A stretch of DNA of 5,854 nt from DATKMG01 sp035541995 (GTDB lineage: Bacteria > Acidobacteriota > Terriglobia > Versatilivoradales > Versatilivoraceae), in contig DATKMG010000720.1 in the NCBI GenBank assembly GCA_035541995.1, positions 1 through 5,854 of the forward strand, given 5' to 3'. The notes beneath the pieces are model-generated. The model saw only the letters and a list, made by a program, of their open reading frames with translations, ran no database searches and was not told where the DNA came from. Positions 1-4,787 of this stretch are shown here, one piece after another (within the stretch, counting starts at the first letter, position 1; the number at the start of each line of letters is the position of its first letter). The translations under genes and the position numbers were made by a program.

Positions 1-54
1 GCCGACATTATCGCGGCGGTCCGCAAAGTTTATCCGGTTGTGATGAAGTCTTAG
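1..54 (+). CDS. C-terminal end of a truncated gene, possibly a DegT/DnrJ/EryC1-type aminotransferase
   Basis: The window opens inside a reading frame that gives ADIIAAVRKVYPVVMKS and stops at TAG (52-54). Only 17 residues are present, so the family cannot be established. The pattern of an acidic residue, a short helix and then RKVY near the C-terminus resembles the ends of DegT/DnrJ/EryC1/StrS sugar aminotransferases as I remember them. That is weak inference, and other families with a C-terminal amphipathic helix fit as well. Codon use looks normal and there is no sign of decay in the visible part. The gene starts upstream of the window. Two small hairpins follow the stop (65-82 and 134-162) and may mark the end of its transcript. 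Confidence 0.5.
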   Translation, partial: ADIIAAVRKVYPVVMKS

Positions 55-331
55 AGATTCCGTGACTCAGAGCCGACTGAGTGTCTGCATGCCCTAATCC
101 TATTGAGATTTGCAGAATGGAGTGAGAACTCTTTGTCCCGAAGGGACACTCGGGTTTGGACATTTTTCTATGCTTGGTCGGCAACCAGTCTCCCACCGAA
201 CGCCCTTGCTAAAGCTAAGGAAGCAGCAATTAGGCGCTTCGTTAAGACCTCACAGCATCCGGGAACAAAGCGTATTCCCTCAGAATCGTATCTTGGACTG
301 CGGTGGCAGGCGCGGGACGGCGGTCGGGAGT
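55..331. other. Intergenic stretch with two small hairpins, no supported gene
   Basis: Open frames here begin only at TTG codons (103, 110) without a ribosome binding site, and their translations look like nothing I recognise. Visible structure: a perfect 6-bp inverted repeat ACTCAG/CTGAGT with a 6-nt loop (65-82), ten bases after the upstream stop codon, and the hairpin at 134-148 listed separately. The rest (168-331) shows nothing I can interpret. It may be decayed sequence belonging to the POTRA remnant that follows. Confidence 0.5.
134..167 (+). terminator. Candidate hairpin terminator downstream of the first gene
   Basis: A perfect 6-bp stem TGTCCC-GAA-GGGACA lies at 134-148. An alternative pairing, CCCGA (137-141) with TCGGG (150-154), or TGTCC (134-138) with GGACA (158-162), would place the stem directly before the run TTTTT at 163-167. 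That arrangement suits a Rho-independent terminator for the gene ending at 54, but it sits about 80 bases after the stop and the stem has competing forms. It could equally be a structured intergenic repeat unit. Confidence 0.3.
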
Positions 332-568
332 ATAGAGTTCCGTGGTAATCGTCACTTCAGCGACTCGACGCTGCGGCGAATGATGGTGTTGAACGAAGGG
401 GACCCATTTAACTACCGGCAGCTGCGCCAGAGCCTGAATCGACTAAACACCGCAGGATTCTTCAAGCCAATTACGAAGGATCAAGTTATAATCCAGCGTG
501 ATCCAGCTGCACACCAGTTGGACCTGATGCTGAATTTGGAAGAACCAGCGCGAGGAGGCTGGGGCTGA
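332..568 (+). pseudogene. Orphan POTRA domain fragment of a BamA/Omp85-type outer-membrane assembly protein
   Basis: The frame gives IEFRGNRHFSDSTLRRMM, then an EGDPFNYRQLRQSLNRLNTAGFF segment and an IQRDPAAHQLDLMLNLEE ending: the beta-alpha-alpha-beta-beta layout of a POTRA domain with its typical F.G...F, L.EGD.., L..L...GFF and D...H.LDL.L.L.E positions (332 to about 544). In BamA-like proteins such domains are periplasmic, handle nascent outer-membrane proteins and precede a beta-barrel of several hundred residues. Here the frame stops at TGA (566-568) a few residues after the domain, and no barrel-like sequence is seen in any frame downstream. Upstream the frame stays open to a TTG at 110, but with no ribosome binding site, no signal peptide and no further POTRA. 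I read it as a remnant of a deleted gene. A free-standing short POTRA protein is possible but less likely. Confidence 0.6.
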
Positions 569-858
569 TGCGGACCCGTGGTATTGTTTCGATTCTCGAC
601 AACAACCAGGGCGAGCCCGGCCAGCTTGTCGTCCCGGTCTGGCACAGTCCTGAAGAAGGCAGTCATGAGGCGGGATATCGATTTGCAGGCTCCCTCCTCT
701 GCGAGGTCCACAAAGCGCGTTTGGGTAGGGCACGATCCGCCGGTCTGGCCGCCTTGAACCTCATGTTGGCGTTGCCCGTGATTTAAACGAGGTGTCTTGG
801 TTTTTCGAATAGAAGAGGTTTGCAGAAATTTGCCGATAAGTATCTCAAAGGAGTTCAA
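569..858. other. Gene-poor stretch, possible decayed coding sequence
   Basis: No gene can be supported. The plus-strand frame 568-786 (72 codons, ATG overlapping the previous TGA) contains VPVWHSPEEGSHEAGYRF, which loosely recalls the end of a PilZ domain (a basic or aromatic strand, then EG..Y..G..F). It lacks the RxxxR and D/NxSxxG c-di-GMP binding motifs of that family, has no ribosome binding site of its own, and ends in low-information sequence. The minus-strand frames over the same stretch are Arg/Pro/Cys-rich and look like shadows. Bases 787-847 form the AT-richer leader of the small gene that starts at 859. Confidence 0.3.
848..853 (+). promoter_or_regulatory. Ribosome binding site deciding the start of the 69-residue protein
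   Basis: AAGGAG lies 5 bases before the ATG at 859, whereas the upstream in-frame TTG at 820 has no such site. This sets the start at 859. Confidence 0.75.
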
Positions 859-1068
859 ATGGTCATAGAGTTAGACGAGCCGGTTGACATAGAAAACAAA
901 AGTGAGCTGGAAAGGGTCCTGGCGATCCGAAGACTGGGATGCCTTGCCCTGGATGTATCAATTCTTGCATTCGAAATCAAGCACGCCTCCCAACAGGAAC
1001 TTGCCGAACTGACCGAAAAGGTCTCCAAGATGACCCGCCTCTTGCATGGGCTGGTAGAACGCGATTGA
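859..1068 (+). CDS. Small helical protein of unknown function (69 aa)
   Basis: The start is ATG 859, chosen for the strong AAGGAG site 5 bases upstream; the stop is TGA 1066-1068. I do not recognise the family. The protein is acidic at the N-terminus (MVIELDEPVDIENKSELE) and then looks almost fully helical, with two segments (about residues 14-40 and 42-66) separated near HASQQ. The second (ELAELTEKVSKMTRLLHGLVE) has a heptad-like spacing of Leu, Val and Met, suggesting a short coiled coil or helical hairpin that could mediate dimerisation. There is no signal peptide, membrane span or metal motif, so it is probably cytoplasmic. It ends 28 bases before the converging stop codon of the GH20-like gene, with no obvious terminator between them. 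Since it follows a decayed stretch, it may be a survivor of a larger lost locus. That it is a real gene is supported by the ribosome binding site and by protein-like composition. Confidence 0.65.
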   Translation: MVIELDEPVDIENKSELERVLAIRRLGCLALDVSILAFEIKHASQQELAELTEKVSKMTRLLHGLVERD

Positions 1069-1096
1069 GCCGGCCTAAGCAGTCTTTTTGTCTGAC

Positions 1097-3217
1097 TTAT
1101 TTTTCCTGGTGCTCATTTCGCCCCAAACCTGTTGGGCGTTTATGAACGACGTGAACGCCGGAGAGGGTTACTGGATTCTCGCTGGATACGGATCGCAGAC
1201 GCACCTCACGGATCGGTATACCAAACCGGGGATTAACCCACTCGAACGCAAAATCCAACCTGCCATCGGATCGATGTGCCAGACGGGCTTCATAGGCGAG
1301 GCTTTTCGAACCACTACCCTTATTCCAGTCTGCCTCGAGAATGTTTACCCCATATCGTAGCGGAACTGTCTCAATAAACCCGTCGTTGTACATCACTTCA
1401 TACCAGCCCAATAGTTCAGCTGTGTCGGCGAAGTTCCAGGTGGCCATATAAGCAGGCTCGATCCGCCCCCGCTTGCTGCAGGCGTGAAGGAAGATCAGGC
1501 TACTTACATCCGCCTCGATTTGAACCGTTGGATCCTTCTCTGCCTTTAACGGTGCTGGTATCGCCACATCGTCTTGGCTGGGCAGACCCGTTGAACTCAA
1601 GGCACTCCGAAGTTCGGGCATCCGCTGCTGAATCATCAGCGAAAGTTGGGTCATGTCCGGCCGATCTGTTGACCAGAGTAGATTGGCGCAACCAAGGACT
1701 GAAAACATCATGTCCTTTCCCATATTCAAGGTGGTAGTTGCCGCCCAAGCCGAAGGGGCGCCACCGATTATCCCGGGTAGTGAAGCACGGTTGTCAAAGT
1801 TCGCAATGTGCGGCTCGAAATTTCCAAATACCTGGCGGAAGCCCCAATTTGAGAGGTTCACTTCATTTTGGGGGCCGATCCCTTGCTCGTCGAGGTCTTC
1901 ATTTCCTTTGCTGTCCCAGAACCAGTTGAAGATCAAGATATCCTTTGGGATAAGTCTCTTCACCTGTTCGGGAGAAAGTGCGCCGGGCATGTCATAAGGC
2001 TGACCGCCGGGATTATCGTTATGCTTGGTCTTCCTGCCGCGAAGTGCCTCTATCAAGTGATCGCCGTAAATGGCAGTCGCAATCCCTTTCGTACTCAGAT
2101 GTGAGTAGATGCGGTTCAGGTCCGCCGCGTAGAGTTCCGTCGGATCCTTGCCTTTGCAGCGAGGGCAAACGCCGAGGGGCATGCGCCATTCATCATGGCC
2201 CACGTGGATCACTAAGGGCTTCATCACCTCGATGTATTCGTCAAAGACGTCAAACAGCAGTCGATAGACTGCCGGTTCCGAAGGGCAGTATGTGTCGGGC
2301 CATTCGGCCTCCGGTATCTCCGCCAGCTCTCGATGACGTGTCAACAGGTAATAGCTGTGCGTGAGAGATGGAATCTCGGGGATCACATCGATATGGTGTT
2401 GCCGCACGAATTGGACTAACTCGGAAACCTCTTCCTTTTCGAGTACGCCGCCATCGGCAGAATCGGAGTTTGCCGAATCCTGGAATTGCTTTCCCGGACC
2501 CCAAGATCGCTCGCGCCGTGTATATCTAAGATCCTTGCCGAACTCGATCCAGCCGGCGTTCAGTTCAGGGTGCCGGTCTAACCGCATGGCGGCGTTCATT
2601 TCAAGGATTAATGTGTTGTACTTGCACGGGGCCATCACGTCGCGAACGAATCGCTTGAAAAAGGGAATGTTCTCCTGCCCGGGCAGGTAGAGTTTGAGCC
2701 CCCGAAAGGGCTTGAAAGGCCAGTCTCGAACAGTTAGCGCACGGATCCGAACTCCGTCTCTGCTCCGCTGGATAAGTTGTCGCAACGATTGCAGGCCATA
2801 AAATGCGCCCGAAGCATCGTTGCCTGCTACAACCACCTCTTGGTGATCCACATTGAGCGAGTACCCTTCTCTTTCAGATGGAGGTTGCGAGTGGCGTGAA
2901 CAGTACTGTCGGACCAGCGGATTCGACACAGAGCCCAGCAGAATAAATGGACCCGTTTCAGGCAGACCGGCTACCTGTTTCATTTGCAGCGCAACTCCAT
3001 AGCGGTCGCTCAACTCGGCTGTGAGAAATCGTCCGAGCGAAAGATCGTCACTGGATGGCCGCTGGGGCAATAAAATAGGAATTGACTTGTTCAGCTTTAG
3101 CCACTCATCCCGTACCTCTATTTGACGTGGTTTCGGGAAAATAGGTAAGTCGGAAGCGGCTGCGGGATTGCTGCTGATTGCACACACTAAGAACAATAGA
3201 ACGACGACGGGTTTCAT
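1097..3217 (-). CDS. Secreted GH20-type glycoside hydrolase (beta-N-acetylhexosaminidase-like), 706 aa
   Basis: This is a probable retaining exo-hydrolase of N-acetylhexosaminides, exported to the periplasm or surface. Residues 1-22 form a Sec signal peptide (MKPVVVLLFLVCAISSNPAAAS). Residues about 24-160 match the GH20 N-terminal alpha/beta domain, including FILLGS near 91 and GYSLNV....VVVAGNDASGAFYGLQSLRQL at 118-148. DWPFKPFRG (165-173) opens the catalytic barrel. PEIPSLTHS (280-288) sits where GH20 has PEIDxPGH, and HVGHDE (338-343) supplies the Asp342-Glu343 pair. Classical GH20 has H.GGDE, so the second Gly is His here. A GVCPRC motif (349-354) follows, possibly a metal or disulfide site. 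SAWAATTTLNMGKD and ANLLWS (489-516) close the barrel. Residues about 565-700 look like an accessory beta-sandwich (WNFADTAELLGWYEV, VPLRYGVNI). In GH20 the 2-acetamido group acts as nucleophile; the exact substrate here is unknown. The start has GAGG 7 bases upstream and coincides with the end of a repeat element. Confidence 0.85.
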   Translation of the reverse strand: MKPVVVLLFLVCAISSNPAAASDLPIFPKPRQIEVRDEWLKLNKSIPILLPQRPSSDDLSLGRFLTAELSDRYGVALQMKQVAGLPETGPFILLGSVSNPLVRQYCSRHSQPPSEREGYSLNVDHQEVVVAGNDASGAFYGLQSLRQLIQRSRDGVRIRALTVRDWPFKPFRGLKLYLPGQENIPFFKRFVRDVMAPCKYNTLILEMNAAMRLDRHPELNAGWIEFGKDLRYTRRERSWGPGKQFQDSANSDSADGGVLEKEEVSELVQFVRQHHIDVIPEIPSLTHSYYLLTRHRELAEIPEAEWPDTYCPSEPAVYRLLFDVFDEYIEVMKPLVIHVGHDEWRMPLGVCPRCKGKDPTELYAADLNRIYSHLSTKGIATAIYGDHLIEALRGRKTKHNDNPGGQPYDMPGALSPEQVKRLIPKDILIFNWFWDSKGNEDLDEQGIGPQNEVNLSNWGFRQVFGNFEPHIANFDNRASLPGIIGGAPSAWAATTTLNMGKDMMFSVLGCANLLWSTDRPDMTQLSLMIQQRMPELRSALSSTGLPSQDDVAIPAPLKAEKDPTVQIEADVSSLIFLHACSKRGRIEPAYMATWNFADTAELLGWYEVMYNDGFIETVPLRYGVNILEADWNKGSGSKSLAYEARLAHRSDGRLDFAFEWVNPRFGIPIREVRLRSVSSENPVTLSGVHVVHKRPTGLGRNEHQEK

Positions 3218-3373
3218 AACAGTGCCTCATGACCTTCTCAAATTCACCACCGCGAATGAAAATGCTGGTCTTCAGGGGAGTGTGGGAGCCGATCTCCGAG
3301 CGGCGATAAGTCTAGATTCGGAGGTCGCCGCGCAGGAGCGCTGCTCCCACATTAAAACCACATTTTCATGAAA
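3212..3373 (+). repeat. Palindromic repeat element, copy 1 (facing REP-like hairpins with conserved flanks)
   Basis: The 69-bp core (3282-3350) begins GTGGGAGCCGATCTCCGAGC and ends GGAGCGCTGCTCCCAC. Its two arms are imperfect reverse complements (GTGGGAGC...CTCC...GCGGCGA), and each arm also folds on itself (GGAG...CTCC). This is the layout of a bacterial interspersed mosaic element, as made by REP sequences that are mobilised by RAYT tyrosine transposases in other bacteria. Homology to copy 2 continues outside the core: on the left from CATGACCTT through ACCGCGAATGAAA (3228-3260) and on the right through ATTTTCATGAAA (to 3373). Both ends carry TTTCATGAAA-like sequence (left TTTCATAACA, 3212-3221; right TTTCATGAAA, 3364-3373). 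Compared with copy 2 it has about 18 extra bases near 3262-3281. The left end contains the start codon of the GH20-like gene. Confidence 0.85.
3225..3228 (-). promoter_or_regulatory. Ribosome binding site of the GH20-like gene, inside the repeat end
   Basis: On the minus strand GAGG precedes the ATG (3217-3215) by 7 bases. It lies within the left arm of the repeat element at 3212-3373; the corresponding position of the other copy has no such motif, so it may have arisen in this copy. Confidence 0.5.
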
Positions 3374-3387
3374 GAGCCTCCAGGCTC
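3374..3387 (-). terminator. Candidate terminator of the VOC gene
   Basis: Read on the minus strand this is GAGCCTGGAGGCTC, a 5-6 bp GC-rich stem with a very small loop, followed directly by TTTC. It lies 80-94 bases after the VOC stop codon and before the GH20-like start, so it could separate the two genes. The T-run is short, so termination may be leaky. The remaining bases of the gap (3388-3467) show nothing else. Confidence 0.35.
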
Positions 3388-3467
3388 AATCCCAACAATT
3401 TGGCAGAATGAATTTCTTCGTATGGCTAGCGTAATGATTCAGGCTGCAAAGGGGCCATCGGGTCTAC

Positions 3468-4253
3468 TCAAAACTTGTTCAAGCCCTCGGTGAGTTCTAT
3501 TCGAGTCCCCCACGCATCGGTAATGAAAGCAATGGTTATTCCTAAATCCGGTCGAGGTGTCGGCGGCATGTCGAGCTTCAGTCCGGCAGCTTCCAGCTCT
3601 GAACAGAACTTCTTGATGTCTTTGACTTCAAACCCGATGTGATCCAAAGCCCGGCCTTTGGTGGGCTGCATTGGTGTTTCAGAGGGAGCCCAGGAGAGAT
3701 TGACTCCGGGAAGATCAGCGATCTGGGTTTTGCCGCGTGTCCCCGATACTGAGCCGAACAGTTTCCCGTACCAGGCACGCATTTCCTCTACCTGATTCGT
3801 GACGAAGTAAAGATGAAAGTGTTTGATAGGAACGTCAAGAGTCTTATCCTCCGTGATTTCCAGCTTGACACCGTCGGGAAGCACCGCTGTAAACTGCTGG
3901 CTTCCGGGCGTCATCGCAGACACCTGAATCCCTGCGGCACTGAACTTCTGTTCGACCGACGTGGCGTCCCGAACGACGAATCCCAGGCGATTCAGCACCG
4001 ACCCTTCAGTGCCACCGTTCGAGTCCCCTTTCCGAAATCCAATTAGTACGCCCGGGAATAATGCATATTCCAGAGGGCCGGCCTTTACCAGTTTTCCGCC
4101 GAGAACATCAATCCAGACTCTCTTCTGGGCTTCGGAGTCGGGAGTTACAATGTGCACATGTCCCATGGACACACCCGCGGCGTTTGGCGGGGCAACCTGA
4201 CCAAGTAGTGGCGAAGCAAAACTCAAGATAAGAAACAATAGTCGCTTGTTCAT
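3468..4253 (-). CDS. Secreted two-domain VOC (glyoxalase/dioxygenase superfamily) protein, 261 aa
   Basis: The start is ATG 4253-4251: it begins a clean signal peptide (MNKRLLFLILSFASPLLGQ) and has GAGGT 8 bases upstream (4266-4262). The frame is open farther up to an ATG at 4517, but that extension is translated repeat sequence. After APPNAAGVSMGHVHI come two paired beta-alpha-beta-beta-beta modules: residues about 30-136 (GHVHIVTPD, LNRLGFVVRD, LEITEDK) and 145-257 (HFHLYFVTNQ, LDHIGFEVKD, RIELTEGL). The second module keeps a plausible 2-His-1-Glu metal triad (His147, His205, Glu253). The first has His34 and Glu132 but Arg89 where the His would be, so it is probably structural. The superfamily includes glyoxalase I, extradiol dioxygenases, epimerases and antibiotic-binding proteins; the substrate here is unknown. 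Export from the cytoplasm is unusual for the superfamily, though I recall similar secreted forms in Acidobacteria. It lies upstream of the GH20-like gene on the same strand, 250 bp away. Confidence 0.85.
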   Translation of the reverse strand: MNKRLLFLILSFASPLLGQVAPPNAAGVSMGHVHIVTPDSEAQKRVWIDVLGGKLVKAGPLEYALFPGVLIGFRKGDSNGGTEGSVLNRLGFVVRDATSVEQKFSAAGIQVSAMTPGSQQFTAVLPDGVKLEITEDKTLDVPIKHFHLYFVTNQVEEMRAWYGKLFGSVSGTRGKTQIADLPGVNLSWAPSETPMQPTKGRALDHIGFEVKDIKKFCSELEAAGLKLDMPPTPRPDLGITIAFITDAWGTRIELTEGLNKF

Positions 4254-4376
4254 AACGAAAGACCTCAATCCGTAGTTTTGTCCCGTGCAGTGACCGGGGT
4301 CAATCCCAATTCGCCCGGGGCTTGAGGGAGCAATTTTACAACATACTGCGCGCATGCAGAAAATCGATGCACAGCC
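4254..4376. other. Leader region of the VOC gene
   Basis: This is about 120 bases between the VOC start and repeat copy 2. It contains a near-palindrome TGACC-GG-GGTCA (4291-4302), which could be a regulator site or chance, and a GC-rich patch CGCCCGGGGC. No convincing promoter hexamers were found. Confidence 0.3.
4262..4266 (-). promoter_or_regulatory. Ribosome binding site of the VOC gene
   Basis: GAGGT on the minus strand, 8 bases before ATG 4253. Together with the signal peptide that follows, it argues for this start over the in-frame ATG at 4517 inside the repeat element. Confidence 0.65.
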
Positions 4377-4521
4377 TTTCTTGAAAATACGGTTTTCAAT
4401 GTGGGAGCAGCGCTCCTGCGCGGCGACCGACCAAGCTTGTGTGGTCGCCGCTCGGAGATCGGCTCCCACGCTTTCATTGGCGGTAGTGAACTTGAAAAGG
4501 TCATGCAGTACTTTCATGAAA
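4377..4521 (-). repeat. Palindromic repeat element, copy 2 (inverted relative to copy 1)
   Basis: Read on the minus strand this copy matches copy 1: TTTCATGAAA end (4521-4512), CATGACCTT...ACCGCCAATGAAA flank, and a 69-bp core at 4401-4469 with identical arms (GTGGGAGCCGATCTCCGAGC and GGAGCGCTGCTCCCAC). It ends in ATTTTCAAGAAAG (4388-4376). The central loop between the arms differs strongly from copy 1, while the hairpin arms are the same, which is the expected pattern if the folded structure or its recognition is what is maintained. It lacks the 18-base insertion of copy 1. It lies upstream of the VOC gene and is open in the VOC reading frame, which creates a false N-terminal extension. Confidence 0.85.
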
Positions 4522-4722
4522 TTCCCCCTTCATAGGGCGAATTAGAGCAATTCTCACCGACCGTTTTGAGCTTGAACAAGGCCTACGGTGCTTATACGTA
4601 ATTGAAGGTGGCGTATATCGGGCGAAATGAACAGGATGAGATTTTGCCTCTTTTTGTCGAACTCCATTTCCTGAAAGCTTCTGACCTATTGCGCTCTCTG
4701 CGACTTAAGGTTTGACTCCGAA
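4522..4722. other. Intergenic region between divergent VOC and permease genes
   Basis: This region must hold promoter elements for the permease gene to the right, and possibly for the VOC gene to the left. A weak candidate is TTGAAC (4572-4577) with TATACG (4593-4598), but the 15-base spacing is short. A 5-bp inverted repeat GAATT/AATTC sits at 4539-4553. No gene is supported on either strand; the minus-strand open frame over 4592-4846 looks like a shadow. Confidence 0.35.
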
Positions 4723-4754
4723 CACAAAGACCCCGGATAATGCTGGTCTTTGTG
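4723..4754 (+). promoter_or_regulatory. Perfect 10-bp inverted repeat in the leader of the TSUP permease gene
   Basis: CACAAAGACC (4723-4732) and GGTCTTTGTG (4745-4754) are exact reverse complements with a 12-base spacer. There is no T-run after it on either strand, so a simple terminator is unlikely. It ends 33 bases before the preferred permease start (4788), where it could be a dimeric regulator's operator or an mRNA leader hairpin. The alternative start ATG 4740 falls inside the spacer. Confidence 0.45.
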
Positions 4755-4787
4755 ATTACCCGTTCAGCTGTGGGCGAGCTGTGGCCG

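Noticed and set aside
443..858. Two overlapping minus-strand open frames (443-733 and 481-858).
   Set aside because: They overlap the clear POTRA coding sequence on the other strand, are rich in Arg, Pro, Ser and Cys, and show no motif or ribosome binding site.
1069..1096. Bidirectional terminator between the converging genes.
   Set aside because: There is a T-run (CTTTTTG) but no stable stem next to it on either strand.
3261..3272. The 12-mer AATGCTGGTCTT in repeat copy 1 occurs again at 4739-4750 in the permease leader.
   Set aside because: A shared 12-mer is expected about once or twice by chance in a window of this size counting both strands, and no homology continues on either side.
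3282..3350. CRISPR-like reading of the hairpin repeats.
   Set aside because: There are only two copies about 1.1 kb apart in opposite orientation, without spacers or regular spacing, so this is a palindromic interspersed element and not a CRISPR array.
3168..3371. Plus-strand open frame across the GH20-like start and repeat copy 1.
   Set aside because: It is translated repeat sequence plus antisense of a signal peptide; there is no ribosome binding site.
4265..4545. Open frames on both strands across repeat copy 2.
   Set aside because: They arise from the palindromic GC-rich core, which tends to stay open in several frames.
4572..4598. Possible sigma-70 promoter TTGAAC / TATACG for the permease gene.
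   Set aside because: The spacing is only 15 bases and each hexamer matches only four consensus positions; acidobacterial promoters are not well enough known to rescue it.
4740..4787. N-terminal extension of the permease from ATG 4740.
   Set aside because: There is no ribosome binding site, the residues are atypical for the family, and the ATG lies in the spacer of a perfect inverted repeat. Kept only as an alternative start.
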